Assembly: GCF_050268245.1 (NCBI RefSeq) | Contig: NZ_JBNNGK010000001.1 | Location: 62,001-126,000 of the forward strand | Source: JBNNGK01 sp050268245 | GTDB taxonomy: Bacteria > Pseudomonadota > Gammaproteobacteria > Enterobacterales > Enterobacteriaceae | DNA length: 64,000 nucleotides | Direction: 5' to 3' | Part shown: piece after piece, positions 54,026 through 62,472 of the stretch | How the letters are laid out: each line of letters opens with the position of its first letter | Numbering within the stretch: position 1 is the stretch's first letter | Notes under the pieces: generated by a model | What the model saw: the letters and a program-made list of their open reading frames with translations, nothing else | Told to the model about the DNA's origin: nothing | The model's database searches: none | Translations under genes and position numbers: made by a program

Positions 54026-55426
54026 ATGGCCAAGACGTTATATCAGAAATTATATGATGCCCACGTGGTGTATCAAGCGCCCAACGAAACGCCGTTGCTG
54101 TATATCGATCGCCATCTGGTACATGAAGTCACCTCCCCGCAGGCATTTGATGGCCTGCGAGCAATGGGCCGTAAAGTGCGCCAACCGGGCAAAACCTTCG
54201 CCACGATGGATCACAACGTCTCTACGCAGACCAAAGACATCAACGCCAGCGGCGAAATGGCGCGGATTCAAATGCAGGAGCTTATCAAGAACTGTGCCGA
54301 ATTCGGCGTTTCACTGTATGACTTGAATCACCCATTCCAAGGCATCGTGCACGTTATCGGGCCTGAGCAAGGTATGACACTGCCGGGTATGACTATCGTT
54401 TGCGGTGATTCTCATACCGCCACTCACGGCGCGTTTGGCTCATTGGCATTTGGTATCGGGACTTCCGAAGTCGAACACGTATTAGCGACCCAAACTCTGA
54501 AGCAAAGCCGCGCCAAGACGATGAAAATTGAGGTCACCGGCGTAGCGGCAGAAGGCATCACCGCCAAAGATATCGTGCTGGCGGTGATCGGTAAAACGGG
54601 TAGCGCAGGCGGTACCGGTCATGTTGTGGAGTTCTGTGGTCAAGCGATCGAACAGCTCAGCATGGAGGGCCGCATGACGCTGTGCAATATGGCGATCGAG
54701 ATGGGTGCCAAAGCGGGTCTGGTTGCACCGGATGACACCACCTTCGCCTATCTGAAGGGCCGTCAGTTTGCGCCTACTGGTGAAAACTGGGAGCAAGCCG
54801 TGGCTTACTGGCGCACGTTAAAATCTGACGATGATGCCCAGTTCGACAGCGTCGTTACCCTGCGCGCCGAAGATATTGCACCACAGGTCACTTGGGGCAC
54901 CAACCCAGGCCAAGTCATTGCCGTTAATCAGGTTATTCCGGCTCCAGAGTCATTCAACGATCCGGTGGAACGCGCTTCGGCAGAAAAAGCCTTGGCGTAT
55001 ATGGATCTGAAACCGGGTATTAAACTGACTGAGGTACCGATCGATAAGGTCTTCATTGGTTCTTGCACCAACTCACGTATTGAGGATTTACGTGCCGCTG
55101 CGGCCATCGCCAAAGGCCGTAAAGTGGCCAGCGGCGTGCAGGCCATTGTGGTGCCGGGTTCTGGCCCGGTCAAAGCACAGGCTGAAGCCGAAGGATTAGA
55201 TAAGATCTTTATCGAAGCGGGGTTCGAGTGGCGCTTGCCCGGTTGCTCAATGTGCCTGGCCATGAACAACGATCGCTTAAATCCTGGTGAGCGCTGTGCA
55301 TCCACCAGCAACCGTAACTTTGAAGGACGCCAAGGGCGTGGCGGGCGTACGCATTTGGTCAGCCCTGCGATGGCCGCCGCCGCTGCCGTTAGCGGCCATT
55401 TCGCCGACATCCGTGAATTGCACTAA
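54026..55426 (+). CDS. leuC: 3-isopropylmalate dehydratase large subunit
   Basis: 4Fe-4S aconitase-family subunit isomerising 2- to 3-isopropylmalate with LeuD. 466 residues. Cluster cysteines in IGSCTNSRIEDL and LPGCSMCLAMN. One base after the leuB stop. Confidence 0.98.
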   Translation: MAKTLYQKLYDAHVVYQAPNETPLLYIDRHLVHEVTSPQAFDGLRAMGRKVRQPGKTFATMDHNVSTQTKDINASGEMARIQMQELIKNCAEFGVSLYDLNHPFQGIVHVIGPEQGMTLPGMTIVCGDSHTATHGAFGSLAFGIGTSEVEHVLATQTLKQSRAKTMKIEVTGVAAEGITAKDIVLAVIGKTGSAGGTGHVVEFCGQAIEQLSMEGRMTLCNMAIEMGAKAGLVAPDDTTFAYLKGRQFAPTGENWEQAVAYWRTLKSDDDAQFDSVVTLRAEDIAPQVTWGTNPGQVIAVNQVIPAPESFNDPVERASAEKALAYMDLKPGIKLTEVPIDKVFIGSCTNSRIEDLRAAAAIAKGRKVASGVQAIVVPGSGPVKAQAEAEGLDKIFIEAGFEWRLPGCSMCLAMNNDRLNPGERCASTSNRNFEGRQGRGGRTHLVSPAMAAAAAVSGHFADIRELH

Positions 55427-55437
55427 GGAGCACCACC

Positions 55438-56040
55438 GTGGCTAAATTTACTCAACATACAGGCATCGTGGTGCCATTGGATGCGGCAAACGTCGATACC
55501 GACGCCATTATTCCGAAACAATTCTTACAGAAAGTGACGCGTACCGGTTTCGGCCAGCATCTGTTCAACGACTGGCGCTTTCTGGATGATGCCGGCCAAC
55601 AGCCTAACCCTGACTTCGTGCTGAACAAACCACGCTATCAAGGTGCGAGCATTCTACTGGCTCGGGAAAATTTTGGCTGCGGCTCGTCACGTGAACATGC
55701 GCCGTGGGCGCTGACCGATTACGGTTTCAGCGTGGTGATTGCACCCAGCTTTGCCGACATCTTCTACGGCAACGCGTTTAACAATCAGCTGTTGCCGGTG
55801 ACGTTGAGCGAGCAAGACGTTGATACGTTGTTCAAGCTGGTCGCAGAACACGAAGGCATTGAGTTTACCGTCGATTTAGAAAACCAGACGGTAAACGCCG
55901 GTGGCAACAGCTATTCGTTTGAAATCGACAGCTTCCGCCGCCACTGCATGATCAACGGATTGGATAGCATCGGGCTGACGCTGCAACACGAAGCAGATAT
56001 CACTCAGTACGAAGCCAAGCTTCCCGACTTCCTGAACTGA
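55438..56040 (+). CDS. leuD: 3-isopropylmalate dehydratase small subunit
   Basis: Swivelling-domain partner of LeuC. 200 residues from a GTG start after AGGAG. Conserved VDTDAIIPKQFL and ENFGCGSSREHAPWAL motifs. Last gene of leuABCD. Confidence 0.97.
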   Translation: MAKFTQHTGIVVPLDAANVDTDAIIPKQFLQKVTRTGFGQHLFNDWRFLDDAGQQPNPDFVLNKPRYQGASILLARENFGCGSSREHAPWALTDYGFSVVIAPSFADIFYGNAFNNQLLPVTLSEQDVDTLFKLVAEHEGIEFTVDLENQTVNAGGNSYSFEIDSFRRHCMINGLDSIGLTLQHEADITQYEAKLPDFLN

Positions 56041-56048
56041 TTGCCAAC

Positions 56049-56072
56049 GGTTCCCGCCAAACGGCGGGAATC
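56049..56072 (+). terminator. Terminator after leuD
   Basis: Stem TTCCCGCC / GGCGGGAA with a 4-base loop, within a longer imperfect stem, followed by a partly T-rich stretch. Ends the leu operon. Confidence 0.6.
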
Positions 56073-56197
56073 GTTGCGGTTGATGGCAACGTCTTGCGAT
56101 AGCTCGGGGGCCTCAGCTTGGTATAACCGATGGCTTACGCCACAACGTCACTATCGCCACGCGCCCTCTAATAACTGGCTTTGTAGCCGTCCGTTGT

Positions 56198-57670
56198 TTA
56201 CCAATAGCCTAACCACTTCCACCACACCCCGCCAATGACTAACCAAATCAGCAGGTTGACGATACTCATCACCAAGCCCGTTTTCCACCACTCGGCCAAC
56301 GTCACGTAGCCCGAACCAAAAATAATCGGGGCGGTACCGGTGGCATAATGGGTTAACGACATCATCAATGACGATGAGAAAGCCAGAATCAGACCAAGCA
56401 ACATCGGCGGCGCGCCAAGCGCGATCCCCGCAGCAAAGAACGCAGCAAACATGGCGGTCACGTGTGCGGTAGTGCTGGCAAAGAAATAGTGCGAATAGAG
56501 ATAAATCAACGTTAACAGCAACGTTCCCCCCACCCAACTCATGCCCATATGGGCAATACCCGTGCCGACCGTTTGTGACAGCCAAGCGATAAGCCCAAGT
56601 TTGCCCAAAAACGTCGCCATCATCACCAGCGCAGAAAACCACACCACCGTATCCCATGCGCCTTTGTGCTTTAAAATATCATCCCAACTGAGCACGCCAC
56701 TACCCAGCAACACCGCCAGCCCAATCAACGCAGCGGTCGTTGGGTTTACCGCTAACGCTGGGCCAAAGATCATCGCCGGAATGCCTGCCCACAACACCAA
56801 TAACAGCGCAAACACGGCCAGGGTAATTTTCTCTGCACGCGTCACCGCTCCCAGCGACCGTAGTTTTTCCTGCGCGAAGTGCGGCGCATCTGGCGTACTT
56901 TTTATTTCCGGCGAATAAAGTAAATAAATCACCAACGGCATCACAATCAACGCGCAAATCCCCGGCACCAACGCCGCCAGCGCCCACGTGCCCCAAGTCA
57001 GCTCAACGCTATCGTGAGTACCTTTAGCGATAAGGCTAACCACTAATGGGTTAGGAGCCGTCGCGGTGATAAACATCGCCGATGTGATGGGGTTGATGTT
57101 GTAATTCACCAGCGACAGATAACGCCCGATTTTCCCCGACGTGTTGAGAGCGGGCGAAGAACCAAAACTGTCGGCGATCGACTTCATGATGGGGTGAATA
57201 ATCCCGCCACCGCGCGCGGTATTGCTCGGCGTCACCGGAGCGAGTGTGGTTTCCGCCAGCGTTAACGCATAGGCAATGCCCAGCGTTTTCTTGCCAAACA
57301 ACGAAATAAAGTAATAGCCAATCCGCCCCCCCAAGCCGGTTTTATTTAGGCTCAGTGAAATCATGATCGAGAAACCAATCAGCCAAATCAACGGATTGGA
57401 GAACCCGCTCAGCGCGTCACTCAACGCTGCCGAGGGATTACCGGGATGCGTAACCTGAGTGAGCGCTACCAAGGCCATGGCAATGATCGAAACCGCCCCA
57501 ATTGGCATCGCTTTGCCAATAATGGCAATAATGGTGCCGATAAACAGCGCCAGTAGTTGCCAGGCATTTGATTCAACGCCGTCGGGTACCGGAATGACGA
57601 ACCAGATAAATAGCGCAGCGGAGACTGCAATCAAGGAGGGAACCGGTTTGAGCGGCGTTAGTTTGTCCAT
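56198..57670 (-). CDS. DASS-family anion:Na+ symporter or exchanger (CitT/TtdT-like)
   Basis: 490-residue polytopic membrane protein, about 12 or more hydrophobic segments. Family SNT motif in APVTPSNTARGGGII and second ligand motif in FFASTTAHVTAMF; N-terminal LTPLKPVPSLIAV start chosen (57670) over a longer frame. Relatives exchange citrate, tartrate, 2-oxoglutarate, malate or succinate; the substrate here cannot be told from sequence. It sits between leuD and setA, where E. coli has no such gene. Confidence 0.85.
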   Translation of the reverse strand: MDKLTPLKPVPSLIAVSAALFIWFVIPVPDGVESNAWQLLALFIGTIIAIIGKAMPIGAVSIIAMALVALTQVTHPGNPSAALSDALSGFSNPLIWLIGFSIMISLSLNKTGLGGRIGYYFISLFGKKTLGIAYALTLAETTLAPVTPSNTARGGGIIHPIMKSIADSFGSSPALNTSGKIGRYLSLVNYNINPITSAMFITATAPNPLVVSLIAKGTHDSVELTWGTWALAALVPGICALIVMPLVIYLLYSPEIKSTPDAPHFAQEKLRSLGAVTRAEKITLAVFALLLVLWAGIPAMIFGPALAVNPTTAALIGLAVLLGSGVLSWDDILKHKGAWDTVVWFSALVMMATFLGKLGLIAWLSQTVGTGIAHMGMSWVGGTLLLTLIYLYSHYFFASTTAHVTAMFAAFFAAGIALGAPPMLLGLILAFSSSLMMSLTHYATGTAPIIFGSGYVTLAEWWKTGLVMSIVNLLIWLVIGGVWWKWLGYW

Positions 57671-57803
57671 AACACACCCGTTTTCAACGAAGCGACATCT
57701 CAGTGACAAGATGGCCAGCGCACAGCGCGCGGCAAGTGGATTTAGCTTGGGGGAATGGTGTTAGCGCCTCAATGACATACATCAATGATAGCGACATTAG
57801 CCA

Positions 57804-58991
57804 TCATACTTCACGTACGCGGCTGCATAACCACAGTGAGAGTGCAGCCAGCAGCACCGCCAGCCAATACACCGCATAATGGCCGAGATTTTCGACCAGC
57901 GCACCTTGTAAAATCCCTGCCAGAATCACACCGGTGGAAATACTGTTGGTGAATAGGGTGGTGGCGGCACCTGGCCGACCCGGCATTAAATCCTGAAAAT
58001 ACAGCATGCCAATCCCGGCGATAATACCGATGAAAATGGCATTGAATAATTGTAACGCGATCAACGCCGACTTGAACTGAAACAGCACCAAACCGGCATA
58101 AAACAGGATGCCAGCCGTCACAGCAAACAACATCATCTTGCGCTTGCCAAAACGTTTGACCACATATCCCGCCAACAGCATTGCCGGAATTTCCAGCCCA
58201 GCGGCAGTCCCCATCAACAAGCCAGCCAACCGCTCTGGCAGCCCAAGATCCTGAGTAATGTACAGTGGCATATCAATGATATACATGGTGTTGCACGTCC
58301 ACATCAGCATTGATGCCAAGAATAACCGGCGCACATCTCGGTTGCGCCAGGCGCTAGGCGGTGCGATCGGGGATACGTTCAGGCTGCCAGTTTGCGCTTC
58401 GCGCGGTACTGACGGCAAACAAAACCATACCAACAACCCGCTGAGGACAAAAATGCCTGCGGCAATCAAGAACATCACGGTAAAGCCGTAGTTCAGCGCC
58501 AAAGTAAATGACAACGGTGGCCCAATGACCCAAGCCAATGATAGCTGAGCACGCATTACCGAACTGAACATCACCACTTCACGTGCCGAACTATCGGCAT
58601 ATTCACGCGCCAAGGCAAAAATTTGCGGCATCGCAGTATTGGCGATCGCCGCCAGCAGCACCCCGGCGGTAATCAGCGTCAAATAATCCCGATTAAAGGC
58701 AAACAGCGTACAGTTACCAACCGCCATCAGGCAGCAGAGCAAAATCAGTTTACGGCGATCGCCCCGCGTATCTGAACGTTTTGCCAGCAAAAAGCTAACG
58801 ATAATGCCAGCAACGGCGTTAACGGTATAAAACAGCCCGACCCACAGTGGCCGAACGTTAACCTCCGTCGTCAAAAACAGGCTCAACGTTGGCGCTTGTA
58901 AGGCTCCCGCAATACCGGAAAGAAAAGCGACAATCAGGAAAGCAGCAAAAACAGGATTAAAACGGTGCAGCCACCCACGTTTAACATTCAT
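57804..58991 (-). CDS. setA: Sugar efflux transporter SetA
   Basis: Major facilitator exporter of lactose, glucose and glucosides, linked to glucose-phosphate stress recovery. 395 residues with 12 helices. Strong similarity to E. coli SetA, for instance GALQAPTLSLFL, REYADSSAREVVMFSSVMRAQLS and TNSISTGVILAG. Start at 58991 (MNVKRGWLHR). It lies just downstream of sgrS on the same strand, so read-through from the sgrS promoter is likely. Confidence 0.95.
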   Translation of the reverse strand: MNVKRGWLHRFNPVFAAFLIVAFLSGIAGALQAPTLSLFLTTEVNVRPLWVGLFYTVNAVAGIIVSFLLAKRSDTRGDRRKLILLCCLMAVGNCTLFAFNRDYLTLITAGVLLAAIANTAMPQIFALAREYADSSAREVVMFSSVMRAQLSLAWVIGPPLSFTLALNYGFTVMFLIAAGIFVLSGLLVWFCLPSVPREAQTGSLNVSPIAPPSAWRNRDVRRLFLASMLMWTCNTMYIIDMPLYITQDLGLPERLAGLLMGTAAGLEIPAMLLAGYVVKRFGKRKMMLFAVTAGILFYAGLVLFQFKSALIALQLFNAIFIGIIAGIGMLYFQDLMPGRPGAATTLFTNSISTGVILAGILQGALVENLGHYAVYWLAVLLAALSLWLCSRVREV

Positions 58992-59125
58992 ACCCGCATC
59001 CCTGATCAGAGGTAAAAAGGTTATGCTACAGAAGGACATGCCGAGAATAAAGCCACGAGAGACGATAAAAAAACCAGTGGGTTACCCCACTGGCTGGTGA
59101 AGAGCACCATTACTCAGAAACCGGT

Positions 59126-59312
59126 TATACCCAAGATAATTCGAGTTGCTTGTAGGCGGCAACTGAATGAGTCCCTGGGAGCATAGCCAACTATGTGACC
59201 AGGGTGAAGGAAGGCAGCCAACACCCAAGCAACGTGAAGTATGAAGGGTCTATTCATTATCCTTCACGCTGCACCGTAGCCAGCCTCACAGCGCAGCTCA
59301 AATTATTTCAAG
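59126..59312. repeat. Dispersed palindromic repeat inside sgrS
   Basis: From TATACCCAAGATAATTCGAG to about 59251 the ends are imperfect inverted repeats (AATTCGAGTTGCTTG against CAAGCAACGTGAAGTATG), an arrangement I associate with small dispersed repeats in Serratia, Yersinia and Photorhabdus. A second shorter unit follows to about 59312 (CCTTCACGCTGCA ... GCGCAGCTCAAATTATTTCAAG). A related copy lies at 23509-23675. Boundaries are approximate. Confidence 0.65.
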
Positions 59313-59328
59313 TGCCAACCTCTGCTAC

Positions 59329-59502
59329 TTAGAGGCGTTCACGATATTGTTCATCCGTCAGCGTCGGCGTATCCCACTGGGTTAAATGAGCCAGCATCTC
59401 CATGCGTGCCTGCGGCGGTATCAACGTCAACCAGTCGGCATGTTGGCGGTTAATCGCGGCGAAATAACGCTGATAAAACTGCTTCGACAATAAAATCTTC
59501 AT
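59329..59502 (-). CDS. sgrT: Inhibitor of glucose uptake SgrT
   Basis: Small peptide made from SgrS that inhibits the PtsG glucose transporter. 57 residues. The stretch KQFYQRYFAAINRQHADWLTLIPPQARMEMLAHLTQWD aligns with E. coli SgrT; the C-terminal TPTLTDEQYRERL is an extension relative to the 43-residue E. coli peptide. Start at 59502 has AGGGGGA six bases upstream. Confidence 0.85.
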   Translation of the reverse strand: MKILLSKQFYQRYFAAINRQHADWLTLIPPQARMEMLAHLTQWDTPTLTDEQYRERL

Positions 59503-59528
59503 AAGCCGTCCCCCTTTCAATGGATAAA

Positions 59529-59557
59529 AGTATCGGCGTAATATAGGGAAAGATAAA
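59529..59557 (-). promoter_or_regulatory. Candidate sgrS promoter
   Basis: Minus-strand TTTATC, 17 bases and GATACT. The weak -35 fits an activator-dependent promoter (SgrR), and the predicted start gives a leader of about 20 bases before sgrT, as in E. coli. Confidence 0.45.
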
Positions 59558-59589
59558 TTGACGAGTTCATCGCGGAGCGTTCCTCTTTT

Positions 59590-61251
59590 ATGTCAACTTC
59601 ACGCCTGCAACAACAGTTCATCCGCCTGTGGCAACGCTGCCACGGCGAGACCACCGAAACCACGCTGCAAGAACTGGCCGAGGTACTCAGTTGTTCACGC
59701 CGCCACGTCCGCTCGTTGCTGGGTGCCATGCAGCGAGAAGGTTGGCTCACTTGGCAGGCGGAAGTCGGGCGCGGCAAGCGCTCGCAGCTCATCTTCAATT
59801 ACACCGGTCTGGCTCTACAGCAACAACGTGCAGAGGCGTTACTCGAACAGGATCATATCGATCAGTTGGTGCAATTAGTCGGCGATAAAAGTGTGGTACG
59901 CCAGATGCTGTTGTCGCAACTTGGCCGCAGTTTCCGCCAAGGTAAGCACATCTTACGCGTGTTGTACTACCGCCAACTCTATAACCTCTTACCCGGATCG
60001 GCGCTGCGCCGCTCAGAAACGCACCTAGCGCGGCAGATTTTCAGCGGATTGACGCGAATAAATGAGGAAAATGGGGAACTCGAAGCCGATCTGTCTCACC
60101 ACTGGCAAGCCTTAACCCCGCTACATTGGCGCTTTTATCTGCGGCCAGTGATTCATTTTCATCATGGCCGTGAGTTGGAGATGGAGGACGTGATCTTATC
60201 ACTCGCAAGGTTAATCCCTCAGCCACTGTTTTCACATCTCGATCGCGTCACGTCACCAACGACCAATGTTATCGATGTTCACTTACATACCCCTGACTAC
60301 TGGTTGCCTTGGCTGCTGGGCAGCGTACATGCGATGATTTTGCCGCGCGAATGGCACAATCTGCCGGATTTCGCCCGTCACCCGATTGGCACTGGTCCCT
60401 ACCGCGTAGTACGTAACCATCAAAACCAGATGAAAATTCACGCTTTTGATGATTATTTTGGCTTTCGCGCACTGATTGACGAGGTCAATATCTGGGTACT
60501 GCCTGAGGTAACGGAGGAGTTGGTGCACTCCGGCGTACAGTTACAGGCTGACGACACCGTTAACAACGAGCTGGAAAGTCGGTTGGAAGAAGGGTGTTAT
60601 TTCTTACTGTTCGATCAGCGCTCAGCGCAGTGTCGCGATCCGGCGATCCGCCGTTGGCTATGCGAACTGATCAACCCTATTGCGTTACTGAGCCACGCGG
60701 ATCCGGTATACCAACGTTATTGGTCACCCGCCTATGGCATTTTACCGCGCTGGCATCACAACTGTGAACTGGGGCAGCAACCCAAACCGCAAGGATTAAC
60801 CGAACTGACGTTGACCTATTACGGCGAGCATTCCGAGTTTTACGCCATCAGCGGAGCCATTGAACCCTTGTTAGCGGCGCACGGCATCAAGTTGAATGTG
60901 CAAATTATCGATTATCAACAATGGCACCAAGGCGATGCGCACAGCGATCTGTGGCTGGGCAGCGCTAACTTCTATTTACCGTTGGAATTTTCGCTATTCG
61001 CAACGCTGTACGAACTGCCATTGATGCAACACTGCATGAGTGAAGATCTCAGCCAGGATGCCACAATGTGGCGAGATAACCGCTTGCCGTTGGCTGAGTT
61101 CTGTCAGCGATTAGTGAATCAGCATCATTTGCATCCGTTGTTCCACCACTGGCTGAAACTGCACGGCCAGCGCAGTATGCGCGGCGTTCGCATGAATACG
61201 CTTGGCTGGTTTGATTTTAAATCGGCCTGGTTTGCGCCACCGGAAGCATAA
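59590..61251 (+). CDS. sgrR: Transcriptional activator SgrR
   Basis: Activates sgrS in response to sugar-phosphate stress. 553 residues, near the E. coli length (551). N-terminal winged helix (RLQQQFIRLWQRCHG ... LSCSRRHVRSLLGAMQREGWL) and a C-terminal solute-binding-protein-like domain with HPIGTGPYRVVRNHQNQ; C-terminus RMNTLGWFDFKSAWFAPP is typical. Divergent from sgrS, so SgrR likely binds the short region between them. Confidence 0.96.
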   Translation: MSTSRLQQQFIRLWQRCHGETTETTLQELAEVLSCSRRHVRSLLGAMQREGWLTWQAEVGRGKRSQLIFNYTGLALQQQRAEALLEQDHIDQLVQLVGDKSVVRQMLLSQLGRSFRQGKHILRVLYYRQLYNLLPGSALRRSETHLARQIFSGLTRINEENGELEADLSHHWQALTPLHWRFYLRPVIHFHHGRELEMEDVILSLARLIPQPLFSHLDRVTSPTTNVIDVHLHTPDYWLPWLLGSVHAMILPREWHNLPDFARHPIGTGPYRVVRNHQNQMKIHAFDDYFGFRALIDEVNIWVLPEVTEELVHSGVQLQADDTVNNELESRLEEGCYFLLFDQRSAQCRDPAIRRWLCELINPIALLSHADPVYQRYWSPAYGILPRWHHNCELGQQPKPQGLTELTLTYYGEHSEFYAISGAIEPLLAAHGIKLNVQIIDYQQWHQGDAHSDLWLGSANFYLPLEFSLFATLYELPLMQHCMSEDLSQDATMWRDNRLPLAEFCQRLVNQHHLHPLFHHWLKLHGQRSMRGVRMNTLGWFDFKSAWFAPPEA

Positions 61252-61293
61252 TCGTCTTTCACCGATGCAACTTACTCTTTACAATAGCGCCGT

Positions 61294-61429
61294 CTCAACG
61301 GGGTGCAGAAACAATTTTTGCTGAGATATACCCACACAACGGCGTTGCGGCCACACGGCAACCACGCCATTGATAAAGGGGATAAACCCGTCGAACCTGA
61401 TCCGGTCAATACCGGCGGAGGGATTTGAG
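61294..61429 (+). promoter_or_regulatory. TPP riboswitch (THI element) of thiBPQ
   Basis: All conserved blocks are visible: closing stem CTCAA / TTGAG, ACGGGGTGC, GCTGAGA, ACCCGTCGAACCTGATC and CCGGTCAATACCGGCGGAGGGA. Between GCTGAGA and ACCCG there is an extra arm of about 50 bases with a stem GGCGTTGC / GCAACCACGCC. Expected to repress thiB expression when thiamine pyrophosphate is plentiful. Confidence 0.93.
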
Positions 61430-61485
61430 CATGGCAGCCGCAGCTGCCCTCAGAGACCTTGCCCCTATTATTACAGGAGTGCAAA

Positions 61486-62472
61486 GTGATCAAAAAATAC
61501 CTGCCCTGCCTCTTTTTGCTGCTCGCAGCACCCGCATTGGCAAAAGAAACCCTGACGGTTTACACCTACGATTCGTTCGCCGCCGAATGGGGCCCGGGCT
61601 CTGCCATCAAAAAAGCCTTCGAAGCAGAGTGCGACTGTGAACTGAAGTTTGTCGCACTGGAAGATGGCGTGTCATTGCTCAATCGGCTACGTATGGAAGG
61701 CAAAAACAGCAAGGCAGACGTGGTGCTGGGATTAGACAATAACCTGTTGCACGCCGCTCAGCAGACCGATCTGTTTGCACCTAGCGATATTGATAACAGT
61801 AAACTCACGCTGCCCGGCGGTTGGCAGAACAAAACCTTCGTCCCCTATGATTACGGCTATTTCGCCTTCGTTTACAACAAACAGACGCTGAAGCATCCGC
61901 CCAAAAGCCTCAAAGAGCTGATCAGTAGCCCACACCCTTGGAAAGTGATCTATCAGGATCCGCGCACCAGCACGCCGGGGTTGGGACTGCTGCTTTGGAT
62001 ACAGAAAGTCTATGGCGATCAGGCACCGCTTGCGTGGCAGCAATTGGCGAAAAAAACCGTTACCGTTACCAAAGGCTGGAGCGAGGCCTACGGTTTATTC
62101 CTGAAAGGCGAAGGCGATTTGGTACTGAGCTACACCACATCCCCGGCCTATCATCTGATCGAAGAGAAAAAGGACACCTACGCAGCGGCCAATTTTAGCG
62201 AAGGTCACTATTTGCAAGTTGAAGTAGCCGGTAAGCTAAAAGCCAGTAAGCACCCTCAATTAGCGGAACGCTTCATGCAATTTATTGTGACCCCCGCGTT
62301 CCAGAATACCCTTCCAACGGGCAACTGGATGTACCCGGTGATCAACACGTCTCTGCCGTCCGGTTTTGAACGCATGACCGTGCCACAAACCGCATTGCAA
62401 TACAGCGCGGAAGAGGTCGCGAAACAACGCAGCAACTGGATACGCGCATGGCAAACCGCCGTCAGCCAGTGA
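61486..62472 (+). CDS. thiB: Thiamine-binding periplasmic protein ThiB (TbpA)
   Basis: Substrate-binding protein of the ThiBPQ importer for thiamine and its phosphates. 328 residues. GTG start with AGGAG spaced 7-8 bases; signal peptide VIKKYLPCLFLLLAAPALA. Conserved LTVYTYDSFAAEWGPG, LNRLRMEGKNSKADVVLGLDN and TPGLGLLLWIQKVYGD stretches match E. coli TbpA. Overlaps the thiP start by 25 bases. Confidence 0.96.
   Translation: MIKKYLPCLFLLLAAPALAKETLTVYTYDSFAAEWGPGSAIKKAFEAECDCELKFVALEDGVSLLNRLRMEGKNSKADVVLGLDNNLLHAAQQTDLFAPSDIDNSKLTLPGGWQNKTFVPYDYGYFAFVYNKQTLKHPPKSLKELISSPHPWKVIYQDPRTSTPGLGLLLWIQKVYGDQAPLAWQQLAKKTVTVTKGWSEAYGLFLKGEGDLVLSYTTSPAYHLIEEKKDTYAAANFSEGHYLQVEVAGKLKASKHPQLAERFMQFIVTPAFQNTLPTGNWMYPVINTSLPSGFERMTVPQTALQYSAEEVAKQRSNWIRAWQTAVSQ

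Larger units (their letters stand above)
59067..59523 (-). ncRNA. sgrS: SgrS small RNA (contains sgrT)
   Basis: Dual-function Hfq-binding RNA that represses ptsG mRNA during glucose-phosphate stress and encodes SgrT. The 3' end is clear on the minus strand: the pairing seed CTGAGTAATGGTG (59105-59117), the short GGTG/CACC hairpin and the CCAGTGGG / CCCACTGG terminator followed by seven Ts, all close to E. coli SgrS. The 5' part holds sgrT. With the promoter inferred here it is about 457 nt, against 227 in E. coli; a repeat lies between sgrT and the seed. Confidence 0.8.
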
